This document shows positions 24,603 through 37,412 of a stretch of DNA of 64,000 nt, in pieces. This stretch comes from Trichobilharzia szidati (taxonomy: Eukaryota; Platyhelminthes; Trematoda; Strigeidida; Schistosomatidae), in the NCBI GenBank assembly GCA_944472155.2, contig OX235277.1:21152804-21216803 (forward strand), written 5' to 3'. The translations under genes and the position numbers were made by a program. Below the pieces are notes generated by a model. It searched no databases, was not told the DNA's origin, and was given only the letters and a program-made list of their open reading frames with translations. Positions within the stretch are counted from its first letter, which is position 1. Every line of letters begins with the position of its first letter.

Positions 24603-26346
24603 TTATTTCCTCCTTTAAGTAATTACTTTATGTGCAATAGGCGAGGTATTCACTCTTATCTGTCATGTTGAAGGACTGAGTGAGTAGAGAGATGTGCATT
24701 TCTGATGACATTGAGCTTCACATAAATTAAATGATATGATATGAATGATTCTATCATCCACCGAAGTGGAATTTCAACGTATTCAACAATTCCTCTTCTT
24801 TAACAGTTTAAACGGAGTAGAAATAATTATGATACTTGTAAAATTGATAGTGAGACATACTACTACTCCAGATGAGAGGCACGTTTATATAATCTGTACA
24901 ACAGTGAGTGTATGAGTAGAATGTGCATACTAATAGAGATAGAAAGAGTAAATAACTACTGTAACCTTCGACTAGATAATTTAATAATAAAAGGTTTTGA
25001 AACCGAGACCACAATATACACATACACCACAACATATTATTGACAATACAGTTAGCAATACAAATAAAATAAAATATGAAAAGATAGTATTTACAGTTAT
25101 CCACTAATACCAGGATAGATAGCTATTTTAGATTGCGATCCAAGGCCAAGGTGCACACCGAAATTCAGCATATTAACATTACAACGACTGGATAATTAAA
25201 CAACTGAAGAAACATATGTAGAATTGAGTTGCTTCTGCACAGAACAATTAATCCTGGAAATGAGACATCTCAATGGTTTTCACAACTCCATTCATTTTTT
25301 TCATAAGATTCATTTTATTGATTGCGAGAAAGAGGGTTTCAAATTTCAATGTCAAACTGATTATAAGCAAAGCCGATTTCAGTTCCCTTATCATCAAGTG
25401 TGTTTACTTCTGATCTTTACCACTATTTCGCAATAATTTTAAGGACAGACGTTTGAATGGTTTTGGGTTAGAACGCTTCAGAAAAACGGCTTCCTAATGG
25501 TTTTGCTTGACTTCCTTTAGTCGGTAAAAATTATGGTAATCTCTCTTTCATAACAAAAGACTGAACTGAATCACTGACATTCCAGGCAACAATCAAGAGA
25601 GTTCTCCACTTCATTCTAATGTCTCTCATAGAGTTCTAGCATTTTTGTGTCATTTCATCTTTTTGACAGCCTTGGTAGCCCAATAAGCTTTGTAAATTGT
25701 ACGAAAATTCCATGTCTACATGATTAACTCTGCTTTCATCAAAAAGTGGTATATTGGCTGATTGACTTCTCAAATGCTTCCACCCGCCCATTTCATTCCG
25801 TTCCCAAGATCAAGGTGAAAAATATTTTCGCTGTTTATATTAATTATGTGTCATCAAGTTTCTGTCGTGATTCACCTGATTTTCCAGAGAAAAGTCTATA
25901 TTTTTACGCTCAAACCTTTTTCTATCATTGGACTTAGGACATCATTGGCAGTAGTTATTACAGTGACAACAACCGAGTTAATAGTATTGAAATATGTACC
26001 AGTTATTTTTTGTAAATATTACCTTTTTTTTCAATGTACAGGACTAATCATCCGGTGTCTTCCACCTTCATGAACAAGCAGAATATTACTGGTATTCTAC
26101 TGACTCAAGTCAGTCTCTGAGATAGTCCCACAGTGAAGCGGATTACGTTTAATTTCTTTTAATGAGCGTGGTGTTGAAAAGAACTTCAGTATGTCCTTCT
26201 GAGTAATGTCTACTCATTTTCATTATTATTAACTGAAATGTAGCTACCTCAAATACGACCAGAAAAATTCTTGTTAGTAAAAAATGCTCCTGATTTTCAA
26301 CAAAAATTGAATAAGCCAAGTATTGAAAATAATATTCACAAACTAG

Positions 26347-26355
26347 TTAAAGAGA
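26347..26355 (+). CDS. Candidate micro-exon, 9 nt (block V, position 1)
   Basis: Acceptor CACAAACTAG, exon TTAAAGAGA, donor GTAGGT, a weaker donor than in the sister copy at 46439 (GTAAGT). Phase 1 adds Lys-Glu. The following TGCACC is conserved between copies. Confidence 0.4.
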
Positions 26356-27834
26356 GTAGGTGCACCAATTTAAATATCCTGAAGTTCATGAAAATATTTC
26401 ATCCTTTCTCTCTTCTAATGGAAAAACTTATTCTTAGTTTCCTCTCAAAGCATCTGTCACAGACAAAAAAACGGATTTATAACCATTATTCTTCAACTGA
26501 TATTCTATTTTACAAGTAAAGATAACTCAATTCCCATGAGTTGTTGTGATGGCATTTCCAAACAGACAAAACACTTTCTCCATTTGAAAACATTCTTTGG
26601 TTTAAGACGAAAGCTCTCAACCTACCTGTGTTTTTCACAATGGGTTCACTGATTCTGGGTTAAAGTGTATATTGACATGATATAATTAGCCATGTTTCAT
26701 AAATTCCAATCCGGCGTCCGGTGTCCATGTTTATTGATTTATTGTTTTGTGATGTTCTTTTGTTTGTATTTATGAGGAAGGTATAAATGTGGTTAATTAG
26801 CAATGGTTAGATATTGGGCTGATGGTGATAAATATATTTTTGCTAAGCGTTGAAATCACCATTTCTCGAAATCGTTTTATGAATGTTAATTACACACTAA
26901 TTGAGGGTTAGTAAATCGAATCAGTCTTCGAAGAATCCTATCTTTGAAATCGGTGAAATGGATGCTTCGATGCTGAAATTTGATAATCTGTCTTATTCAA
27001 GGAGTATTTTTATCATAAGTGGAATTTTTTCGCCATATGCATGAAAATAGACTTTTTCCAATGATAATAATAATTTGCCTTCATCCAAAACACTACTGAT
27101 GTCAAAGTGTTGAATTTTCAGCATTTGGTGCAACATTGCATCTAGTTTTATCGAATAACATTGAAAACAGTTATACAGATCACATCGCGGATTGTTAATT
27201 GCTGTTTTTATACCGATTACGTGGGTAATGATTTCATTTGTACATCCGAATGTAAATATTTCGTACATCCAAGAAACACTGAATCATATGCTCAGTCTAT
27301 TTAGCAGAATCTTTTAGCACTGATGACATTTCTACTATAGATTCGAAGTAATATTAAGAAACCTATTTGAGCTGCTCATGGATAACTAATGTGTCATCAC
27401 AAAGTCAAAATTCGTATTCGGTTTTGGGTCTGGATGAGTAATACTTACAAAAGACGAAATGTTCAAAAGTGTATGTGACGATGTCACAGTGTATGTCTAT
27501 TCAGGTACATTTACACAGACTCAATATTTTCACTATGGGGATATTGATGAATAGTATCTGATACGATGATCATTTCAGCATAACAACAATAACAGTAGTT
27601 GCTTCATTATGAGTGGTGTTTGTATTCTGTACAGAATTTTCAGCGGAAATTACTGAATAATATTTTCGTTTTGTCGAGCACCTTCAAGCAAATTAGTAGA
27701 GGTGAAACCGTGAATTTAGGAAGAAAATAATGATGTATTCTTAAGGTGCTATGAAGTAACCGAAATTATTATTTTTAGATTGGATACTAGTAATTTCGTA
27801 CGTACAATTTTATTTGCACACTGCCTAATTTCAG

Positions 27835-27843
27835 TGTGTGAAG
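27835..27843 (+). CDS. Candidate micro-exon, 9 nt (block V, position 2)
   Basis: Acceptor CCTAATTTCAG, exon TGTGTGAAG, donor GTGAGC. Phase 1 adds Cys-Glu. The sister exon at 47560 keeps acceptor and donor exactly while the exon itself has changed (ATTGTAAAG). Confidence 0.55.
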
Positions 27844-28342
27844 GTGAGCATGACAAACAGTTCTGAATTTACAACTTATTCAAATAGTGATTTTCAAATG
27901 TCCGTCTCAGTATGAATGTATGCGATCCACGGATAAGTCAGCTTTTAGCAGCAACTGTTATATATCAGTGCTTTTGCATCTGAATGACGGACTAGTTCGT
28001 GAGATCATTTTCCGTTTAGAGTTTCAATGAAATGATATCCTAAACTGTGATTTTCAGTCACTTTCTGGTGGGTGATAAAGTCTTCATCAAGGTCCATCTA
28101 AAAGAATTTCGCAATTCAGCCTTTTATGCATACATGTTGACTGCATTCATCTTTTCACACTGGAATTATGTACAAGACAGAATGAAGATAAATACGCCCA
28201 AAGCATGTGACTGACAACTACCACAGCATGAAATGCACCAAAAGTAAAATTCAGATAAATTCAGAATCATGCATAAGGGATTGCTTCTCCAATGATGTGT
28301 AAAGCGTAATGTAACTCAATGAGGTATTTTGTGCTCACGCAG

Positions 28343-28351
28343 ACGTAGTAG
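28343..28351 (+). CDS. Candidate micro-exon, 9 nt (block V, position 3)
   Basis: Acceptor TTTTGTGCTCACGCAG, exon ACGTAGTAG, donor GTAAGT. In phase 0 it would hold two stops; in phase 1 it reads Val-Val, so it is informative about phase. The sister exon at 48045 has equally good splice sites. Confidence 0.55.
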
Positions 28352-29505
28352 GTAAGTTCAAATGGAAACATTACAACAGTAATTTGTTCTCACAGTTTCA
28401 ATAAACATCATTTCTACCTTGATTAAGCAGACGTACTTTCGTTGGGATAAGGAATCCTTGGTACGCATATATTTACTGTGAGAAATCAGAGTTATGCTTT
28501 CACCAGTATCATTTTCAATTCATCTATCATAATAGAAAATAGCTTTAATGTATCCATTGAACATCATTCAAAAGGCACTTTTCAATTTCTAATTTACTCA
28601 TGAATTCATCAATGGCTCAAAACTCATTTGAATTTCATTATTATTAGTAAATTATCGGATAGTTAAATGGTCTGTAGAATGATCAAACATATCTTCACCA
28701 ACAAAGAAGATTTGTGACTTAATCGGATGACCTCTTTGTTTTCACTGCCTTCTGCGCTGTCATATCATATTCATTCGAGGGTTATAATAACCGTCCATTT
28801 CTTTTATTAAATAGATACAGCTAATACTATCGATCAATTAAAACGCATGTCGAGTTACAATTAATATCAGAAACACAGGATCAGTCTAAAACACAGTACT
28901 ACATTGTACATGAAACAATGATATATTATGTGCAAACCTGAAATCTTGAGGTGCCTGTGGCTTAAGTATATGAAATGCACAGCCACTGTGCGTCAATATG
29001 AATAAATAAAATGAACAATGTTCGCAAGTGAAATAGTAATAGTATAGCTAAGCAAAGACTCAGCACAGATTTTATTCACATATGGAAATGAATATCAGCT
29101 GCTAAGTGGAAACTCAGAATATACTGAATAATGCAGATGAAATCGTGGATGTTTGTGAAAATTAATTTTATCCTCAAGTATTTAAAAAAGTGAGAATGAC
29201 ATTAACATTCAAAGCAAAATTTTGATGGTCTCCAATCTGCCACTTTGGATTTAATCTTCAGCACAAAGAATATTCGTCACGTGTGATAATCCATCAGTTG
29301 CGATATGACCTGTCCTAATTCTGCACAAGTGATTACTACTACCAATCAACTCATTAGTCAAGTGTTACCTGAAAGTATTCCCCACATAAATGTTGTAAAT
29401 TATTAGGAACACTTAACTTCACCTTACACATGGTTTTTGTATGAAGACCATGAATAATTTCAAATTTCTCTTTCATGATATTTATAATAACGGTGTTATT
29501 TTTAG

Positions 29506-29514
29506 AGCAAATAA
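29506..29514 (+). CDS. Candidate micro-exon, 9 nt (block V, position 4)
   Basis: Acceptor GTTATTTTTAG, exon AGCAAATAA, donor GTAAGG. A stop in phase 0, Gln-Ile in phase 1. The distance from the preceding micro-exon (about 1.16 kb) matches that in the sister block (about 1.2 kb). Confidence 0.5.
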   Translation, partial: SK

Positions 29515-29929
29515 GTAAGGATAATTGTGGATGAAAAAATCATTTAAAATAACATTCATAAACATAATGGAAAGCTTTTATTACATGAGAAATTTTATTT
29601 TTTACTTATTTGTGCTCGAATGTTGCTCAAAATTTAGTGACTCTTCTACGGCACCCTCTGCAACTTATTTGTTGTTAAATGCATTCAAATGTGCCTTAAA
29701 ATTCCAAATGATGTGAATGGCACCGTGTAAAACTACTGATTACCGAAAAGTGGATAAGATAGTTCGCAGAAACAGAACATCGGTTTCGAAACCAGTATAG
29801 TGCCAAGTACATCAGGCCATATCCACCTTAAGTCGTCTTTGCTTTGATGACCGAACTTTTCGATCGGAACAGAAATGAAACTAAGAATTTTCATCTATCA
29901 TATCTAATGAAATTCATAGTATAAGAATA

Positions 29930-31440
29930 ATTGAAAGGTTGAAAATAATAGATATGAATTCTCGTTAGAGAATAAAGACCATATTTGCAGTATAAAATGA
30001 TATTATTCTATTTCACACGTCTTCATCAAAGGTTCTGATGGTTCTAATAGGTTCTTCAGAACCTATTTCAGCCGACATTGTCATGGGTTATCTCGAACAG
30101 CTGTGACTGAGTGACTCCATTTATGAAAGCACATACTATCTTCGACGTTTCGACGATATGTTTGTTGTTTGTAACGGCATCAGTGAGGTATCCGTACTAT
30201 TTGACCGCCTTAATATGATACATTCAATCATTTTATTCACCATGGAATATGAACACTATGACGACTTCATTTTCCTGGATCTAAAGAAAACAGAAGAAAA
30301 AAACGATGGAACGTTTGAAACATCCATCTGGGGAAAAGAAACCTGGACCGGACAATACCTTCACTAAAAAAGCGTCTGCTCTATAATCTATACGCGAAGA
30401 TTAGTGAGGACATTACACAATAGAGCCAGGAAGCTTTGTTTGCCGAACAAGTTGAAGGGAGAACTAAGTTCCATTGAGAAATGCTTTGGAGAAAATGGAT
30501 ATTGAAAGGCATTCTCACAAAAATATAGCAGAGAAAAAGATGAGAAGCAAAAACACACAGCTGTAGAAAAAAAGAAAGTGTTTATTTATTTTCCACTCAA
30601 AGGAGATTCAGTTCCACAAAAGACTGACAAAGAATGAAAGGTGCAGCTTCATTCATAACACTATGCAACCCCATTTCTTCTATAAGTCAGTCAAAACTGG
30701 CTAAATATCATGCTGATGTCACCTGCAACTATGTTTTCGAAATTAGGTGGACTTGCGGGAGTGAGTACATTGGAAGGACGGAAAGAAGGGCTTCTATCCG
30801 GTTTTCTGAATATATTCCAAGAAAATTGTGCCTGAAAGGAAGCAGATATTCTCAGAATGCAATATATTGTTGATACTTAGTCATTTCGTAGAGGTTCCTA
30901 AGTTCTTCAAAATATTAAATAGACAAAGGACAGCAAATTTACTACGATTTGCCGAAGCGATCACAGTCGAACGATTCAAACCAGACTTATACATACAGAG
31001 AGAGTGTGAATAACCTCTCTATCCCTTGGTAACTGAATTTTGATTTTGATTACATTAATTAGACATCTAATTCAGTGATCCCAACTCACTGAGCAAATCT
31101 CAATACTATAAACTGTGATCGCTTATGTTTTTCGAGTTGCTATGTGAATATACAAGCTAGCCCTATTTGTTAATTTTTTTCTGTTTTCTGTCTTACCCTC
31201 CCTCGTCTTCTCTACTTTGAAAACGTATAAATTGATGGTGAAAACTTAAATTAAAAATTGTAATGCTTACATTTTTGATGCGTCATCTTCTCTACTACCA
31301 CTTTAACATGACACTGGGTTATTATCATCTACATAATTTTGTAATTTCAGGTAGCTGATGAGCACCTGTGAAATACAATGATATCAGTTTATACTGCATA
31401 TCTAGTCTTTCTTTCTCCACCGAAGTATATCAAGAAAACC
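29930..31440 (+). mobile_element. Penelope-like retroelement remnant with inverted flanks
   Basis: The plus strand from about 30050 encodes RT blocks: Pro-Ile-Ser-Ala-Asp-Ile-Val-Met-Gly-Tyr-Leu-Glu, then Arg-Arg-Phe-Asp-Asp-Met-Phe (the YVDD position, about 30143-30163), then a Phe-Leu-Asp block, Arg-Thr-Leu-His-Asn-Arg-Ala-Arg-Lys-Leu-Cys and a GIY-YIG start (Glu-Tyr-Ile-Gly-Arg-Thr-Glu-Arg-Arg, about 30763-30790), ending near 31013. Several stops and frameshifts break it. It is related to the remnant at 17838-18880. DNA at about 29930-30035 matches the reverse complement of about 31345-31440 with substitutions, so inverted terminal repeats probably bracket it. Confidence 0.75.
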
Positions 31441-31689
31441 ACATGTATGACACAGCAATTTTAATGCAATCCAAAGGAAACCATTTACATAAGGATGAAT
31501 GTTGGCTAAATTATAATCTGAAAGAAGGATAGGTGTTAACGAAATCAATATTTCAAAGACTATTAGACTAACTGTTACACGAATAAATAATCCAACTTTT
31601 ATACCGAATTCTGAACGTGTAGTGAATGATAGTCACATGAGATAATGGAAATTTCATGATATCGTTTCATTTTCCACAGAAAGAAATCA

Positions 31690-31960
31690 CAAACCTGCAT
31701 AATTTGGGATGTGTTGATCACCAAATGCTGTGAAATTTATCAAAAAATATAATCCCGCTGAGAATAACGTTTAAAACATATCAATGTGTACACCTGATTG
31801 TCCTCACCACTTTAGTAAAAGAGAGTGGGTCACCTTTTGCTTCATCTTTCTGTTCCATTGAAATAATTTAATGATACTCATTTTACACAAAAGGTTGGTA
31901 ATGCAACAACAGCAGTGATTGCATTACACGTTCACCTACTTTTCGGTTCCATTTAATCCA
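31690..31960. repeat. Duplicated block X, copy 1
   Basis: Resembles 32860-33110, including the 9-nt exon position and the following CACCTTTTGCTTCAT-like stretch. The ends of the similarity are uncertain. Confidence 0.5.
31816..31824 (+). CDS. Candidate micro-exon, 9 nt (block X)
   Basis: Acceptor CCTCACCACTTTAG, exon TAAAAGAGA, non-consensus donor GTGGGT. Open in phase 1 (Lys-Glu). The weak donor suggests poor or lost use; the sister at 32979 has GTGAGT. Confidence 0.35.
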
Positions 31961-32859
31961 TTCCATCTACAGTGTACAGTAACTCACTTTATGCCATACA
32001 TTTCTGCGTGTCACTAGTATTTTTATGAATAATCCACATGCAAGAATCATTGAAAAGCAAAACTAACTGCATGATTTTCACTATTATTATTTTCAAAAAA
32101 ATATTTAAAACCATCTGCACATGGTAAAATGAAGAAAGTCGGTCATCTAACATCCGTATTCAATGAGACAATGTCTACTACAGCCTTCTAGTTTCCTCTT
32201 AAACAAATCATGTATTTCGTAACTAGGGAAAATATCGATCACCTAACGCAATGGAATCAGTAATGCAAGTGTGGAACCTGTGCACTGTGGTAGAATGCAT
32301 ATCCATATCAGAAAAGTATATTTCAAATATCACAAAGTATTAGTAATTGTGTGCTCGTTATCACATCATTTCAGTCACACAGCTTCACAATATGCCCTAT
32401 AAATATTTTCCTCACCTTCTCTCTCCATTCTCCCGTTGGTGTTTGTTGCCATTTTCTCTACTTCAAGTGCAGGCGCTAGATAATTTTAATTGCTGAGTTA
32501 AATGACAAAAATACTCAGACGCTGAATTGAATTCTTTCGCAAGTTATTACAAAATGGGTGCGATTAGCTGAAAGTATTCAAACGTTTTGTAGTTAATTGA
32601 GGCAGGAGATTAGTCAATGAGTCTCTGTTAATCAATTCAACACCGTACACGTACAATCGAAATGAAACAAGATCCACACCGTAGATAAGGAAATCGCTAA
32701 CAAACAACAAGCAGAAGAGAGAGAGACAGCAAGAGAGAAAATTTATATACAACGCGAATTGTGAAGCCGTGTGATCAGGTTGATAGGATTATTAGAAATT
32801 ATTTATGCTGACAACGTTCGGCAGTTAATAATTCTATACCAATACTGTTTGGTTTTGGA

Positions 32860-33110
32860 AATGAACTTGTCTTATTTAGAACAAAGCCCTGATACCTATG
32901 AAAAACAATATCATGCCGTTGAGGAGTACGTTGTTAAAGCGTTATAGCATCTACAACTGATAGTCCTGATCATTTCAGTTAAAAAAGGTGAGTCACATTT
33001 TGCTTCATTATTCGTTTTCTTTGAGGTAATTAGAAGATTTTCACTGTATCATGGAAGGTCATAAATCTAACTATTTTAGCAGCGGTAAAAATATTAGACA
33101 ATTACTTTGA
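32860..33110. repeat. Duplicated block X, copy 2
   Basis: Sister of 31690-31960. Contains the better preserved micro-exon at 32979. Confidence 0.5.
32979..32987 (+). CDS. Candidate micro-exon, 9 nt (block X)
   Basis: Acceptor CTGATCATTTCAG, exon TTAAAAAAG, consensus donor GTGAGT. Phase 1 adds Lys-Lys. Exon and flanks belong to the same family as 26347, 31816 and 46439. Confidence 0.55.
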
Positions 33111-33881
33111 ACATCAATGAGGTTAATGGAATTAAACTTCAAGTTGACAGATTAGTCAATAATAAGCAAGGTGAATATTATGATGATGATTCTGATAACT
33201 TCATGAAGGTCAATATTTAACCCAGGTGATCAGTCGTATTTTATATAATGCAAACAGCTTACTTATGTCTGTAGAACTAGAGACGTGAATTGATACTTTC
33301 CTTTCATGGAATAGAAAATAAAGTTTCCGTTTTTAATGAAATTTTGTGATACTAAGACTAATGTGTGCAGTTTAATAGTGACAATACTGGCAGAAATAAC
33401 AGCACAAATAAAGTCTGTATTCTCAGTGTTGAGGTAACGCATGGTTAGAAAAGTATCGCGATGAATAGTTTTTAACATCAACTACTTCAGTAATACTTAG
33501 AGATAGAAGTAACAGAAAGCCAGAGAACTGAAGTAACATCTTTTTTAGAATTTGTAAGTACAAATGTTGTGTGAACATCGTGAGGTGTATTCAGTCAGTT
33601 ACTGTTAAGAGAACTTCAGTTCATTATTTAACAAAACTGGAAGATGTCGAATAAGGCAACAGTCATCTTCTAATTTCAGTGTATTCACAAGTGCAGATTT
33701 GGTACAGTAATGTCATGTAAATGTTTGATGATAGCATGTTTACTCATTTTTGGATAAATCATGTGAATATATTTGAATAGACCTCATAAGTGTCAGTGGA
33801 TATATTTATGGCCAACAGTAGTTCAACTCAAAGTAACCACTAATAAGCTTTGTGACAATGGTGAATATTTATTTCACACAG

Positions 33882-33887
33882 ACCGAC
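33882..33887 (+). CDS. Candidate micro-exon, 6 nt
   Basis: Acceptor ATTTATTTCACACAG, exon ACCGAC, consensus donor GTAAGT. Phase 1 completes a codon and adds Arg. Six nucleotides is at the lower limit reported for schistosome MEGs. It has no sister copy in the window. Confidence 0.4.
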
Positions 33888-33927
33888 GTAAGTTGATAAA
33901 TACATGAAATCTTTGTTTAAAATAATG

Positions 33928-34520
33928 AAGAAATAATGAATGAGAACAATGTAAAATATTTGTGACCGGGAAGCGGTAGTTGAAAACGCATTTCATGTCT
34001 TTGAAAACAGGTAGTAAACGGCACCAAATGTATGTCATAGCAGTTATCAAACAGTGAAATAAAAGACATAAGCAAAAATAAAAATAAACGAAACAATTCA
34101 AAATAACAAACCAGTCATAGACAAAACACCTCCACTAATTAAAGATTCCAAAATCAAATGAAATTATCTATTACAAAAATAATAATTTCCTACAAACAAA
34201 CAAACAAATATATCTACGGACATAATGGTTTCAATGGTTACGAACATGATGTGAAATTAAAGAACACATAAGATTATTCGCAATTTCATCCAAAAAGACA
34301 ATTCGTGCGTTCCAGAAAATGTACACATTTCTCAGCAGGAGACTGAGAAATTCAAACAAACAACTAATTGCGTCTAAATTGAGGGATCATTTTCTGTGGC
34401 CAAATTGAGAAAATCGAAAGTAACCACAACATTGATCGTGTTGCTGTATGTGACAAAATAATTTTGCATATATCCACAGTGGGACGAGTGTTCGGTGCTG
34501 CAATTGTTTCATTGAACCGA
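33928..34520. repeat. Tandem repeat T, unit 1
   Basis: About 600 bp, directly followed by a diverged second unit at 34547-35112. Both start with AATGAATGAGAACAAT and end with CGAGTGTTCGGTGCTG. A shortened third copy lies at 40555-40810 and the unit's last part recurs at 36965-37085. Confidence 0.8.
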
Positions 34521-34546
34521 ACTACAACATTAGTAATGAAGACATA

Positions 34547-35112
34547 ATGAATGAGAACAATTTAAAATATTTCTGAGAGGGAGGTGGTAGTGAAAAGGCA
34601 TTTCAAATCTTTAAAAGTGGTTAGTAAATGGCACCAAATGTATGGAATAGCAGTTATCAAACTGTGAAGTAAAAGATATAAGCGAAAATAAAAAAAAATA
34701 ACAATTCAAAATAAAAAGGCAATCAAAGACAAAACACCTCAACTAATTAGAAAATCCGAAATCAAACGAAATCATCTTTTACAAAAATAATAATTCCTTA
34801 CATACAAATAAATACATATACCCATATTAAGATATCAAATGTAACGAACATGATATGAAATTAAAGAACACATGATAATACCCGCAATTTCATCCAAAAA
34901 GATAATTTGCGCGATCTTGAAAATGTAAACATTTGTTAGTACAAAACCGAGAAATGAAAACATACAACTAATTGCGTCCATTTTCAGGAAATATTTTCTG
35001 TGGCTGATTGAGAAATCCGACAGCAAATTCAAAATGATCAGGTTCCTGAGTGCGACAGAATTATTCTGCATATATTCACAGTAGGACGAGTGTTCGGTGC
35101 TGGAATTGTTTC
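34547..35112. repeat. Tandem repeat T, unit 2
   Basis: Second head-to-tail copy of the unit at 33928-34520; its 3' end leads into the conserved core at 35135-35310. Confidence 0.8.
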
Positions 35113-36880
35113 AATGAGCCGAAATCTATTCTTTGCAAAATATGGTAGGCGAATGGTGACCCAGGAGAAAGCCCATTGTGACACGTCCAATTCGACGAAG
35201 TAATTCACCATTCAAATGTTAGTGTATCTCATCCGAGCCACGAAGTAGGTGGGTTCACATCATTTGAAGTGATTTTCTTACTTTGGTCTCCTGACATAGC
35301 GGAGATTCACTAATGACGTCAACAGCTTCAACTGAAAACATTTTGATAGATTGACACATGACATTCAGCTGTATAATTTTTTCATCATCGATTTCCCTTA
35401 CCCGCCCTCGTATGAATTCCTGAGTGTCTTTTTAGGTGTATTTATTCATTCTTACCTGCTACATCAGGAGCATATCGGTTGTCACTCTTGACGCTCGTGA
35501 TGAGTTCAATCAGAGATGTGTAGTATTGAATATATTTTCTGATTCGGATAGTGATTTTCAGATGGCTCGGAAACTGGAGTTTGACTTGGTCCTATAGGCT
35601 GAGCATTTTCGAAAACTGGTGGAGAGATTATGTGGTAGAACGCTCAACCTCCTGGAGCCTGAGAAATGGCCTTCTCTATCTTGTCTGTGTCATATGAATC
35701 GTTAGGCAAAATGTGAAGTGTTGCACTATCAATTCGACTGTAATCAACCGTGCAAATGACCTTTAATCTGTCGAATAATAAGATCTCAGATGCTTTCTGT
35801 GACCTACTTAGAAGAATGATGTAATGTTAGCAGTGATTATCGTCAAGAATGCCATCTGAGCCTTGTTCAGGATAATTACCTCGATGACATTTTTAGTGAA
35901 TAGTCCTGACGAACGCATAACGCAATATGCTGATATTTATGGGTGATTGATGCCTATCAAATTGGATGTCTATTATCCCTGCTCACCGATTCCTCAAAGC
36001 TAACTGTAGTAATGTGGATTCTGTCAAACGTGAATCATGATAAATTGTATTGAAAATATTATGGTATTTTGTATGTTGAAGAGTCTCAGGGTGAGTTGAC
36101 ATAATATTGAAATCATCTATTATTCTCCTGGATGTGTATGCACATATCTGTGCAAATAGCGAAATGCAAATTCAGGATTCGGTTTGTGAATGCCAGATTT
36201 GTTATAATAATAATAATCGTATCTTTATTCTAGACAATACATATTGCAACATAAATCTCACATAGAATATCAGGAGCGATATATGTGACCAAAAACCTCG
36301 TTCACACTCAGATGTTCACTCCTCATATTTTGGCAAATAAAGGGATTTATATCACCGAAATATGTTACATGAAAAGTGTGTCGTTTCCCATGCACATCTA
36401 AAGGATCCGTGATCGTCATAAAATCTACTGAAGAAAAAAACGCACCAGCAGGCACCAAAAACGATAATTTTTATTCAATAATTTCAGTCAACAAATCTAT
36501 GAAACGGCTCTGAGATTTCGGAACTAAGTCCTTTATGATTATTTCACCGTAACGAAAATTATGCGAATGTCGTTTGAATTTGCATAATCAGATATCCTGA
36601 TTTTTGACAAGCTACGCTGTTTTGAAACATTTTATCGCCAGTGGTATACACATACTAGGATATCGTGAAACACATTCATTTGTGAAGCACGCACAGATTC
36701 ACTAAGATTACTTGCGTCACCTCTAAATAGGCTCTATGGATTCAGCTGACTTCAGTTATCCAGAGTTCTCAGGCAACAATAACTTGAGTGCTGTCCAGAT
36801 GGGGTAAATTCATGAGGAATGAATCAACTGAAATGTGAGTATGAGCCAATATGTGACTATCTACAGAAAATATCAGAGTT
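35113..36880. repeat. Triplicated unit U, copy 1
   Basis: Order of parts: conserved core (about 35135-35310), ACATCAGGAGCATATCGG segment (35462), a diverged segment near 35670, then a micro-exon at 36082. The same order recurs at 36960-39800 and 40730-44560. An AAT run lies at 36204-36217. Confidence 0.7.
36082..36090 (+). CDS. Candidate micro-exon, 9 nt (unit U1)
   Basis: Acceptor TTTTGTATGTTGAAG (AAG, not ideal), exon AGTCTCAGG, consensus donor GTGAGT. Phase 1 adds Ser-Gln. By itself weak, but it falls at the place matching the 12-nt exons of units U2 (39120) and U3 (43719). Confidence 0.35.
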
Positions 36881-37412
36881 GAAATCGCTAACTTGCTTTC
36901 GAGCCAGCAAAATACTGAGAAGAGCTAAGGCATTATTTTTGCCGTGATAGCAATTTTCCGCGGAATGAATTGAGAAATCCGACAGTAAAATCAACATTGA
37001 TCAGGTTCCTGAGTGCGACAGAATTATTCTGCATATATCCACAGTAGGATGAGTGTTTGGTGCTGGAATTGTTTCAATGAGCCGAAATCCATTCTTTGCA
37101 AAATATGGTAGGCGAATGGTGACCCAGGAGAAAGCCCATTGTGACACGTCCAATTCGACGAAGTAATTCACCATTCAAATGTTAGTGTATCTCATCCGAG
37201 CCACGAAGTAGGTGGGTTCGCATCATTTGAAGTGATTTTCTTACTTTGGTCTCCTGACATAGCGGAGATTCACTAATGAAGTCAACAGCTTTCACTGAAA
37301 ACATCTTAGTGGATTCAGACCTTACATTCAGCTGCATGAACATTTCTTCATTGATTTCCTTACCCGCCCTCGTATGAATTCCTGTGTGTGTTTCACGGTG
37401 TATTTTCTTATC

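Larger units (their letters stand above)
25200..29530. repeat. Duplicated block V, copy 1 (four micro-exons)
   Basis: Aligns in order with 45630-49280: anchors include the stretch at 25236 with 45645, the CAAGAAACACTGAATCATAT segment at 27270 with 47250, and the regions around the micro-exons. Divergence is high in introns, with indels, so the duplication is old. Micro-exons at 26347, 27835, 28343 and 29506 match 46439, 47560, 48045 and 49240. Confidence 0.7.

Noticed and set aside
26037..26086. Strong acceptor CCTTTTTTTTCAATGTACAG followed by about 50 nt and GTATTC
   Set aside because: Stops in phases 0 and 1; only phase 2 is open, which does not fit the series, and the donor is weak.
28043..28052. 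TCACTTTCTG between TGATTTTCAG and GTGGGT, with a match in the sister block near 47800
   Set aside because: Paired in both blocks, but 10 nt long in each, which breaks the phase, and the donors are poor.
33549..33553. AATTT between CTTTTTTAG and GTAAGT
   Set aside because: Good splice sites, but 5 nt would shift the frame of all other candidates. Kept as an example of chance acceptor/donor pairs.
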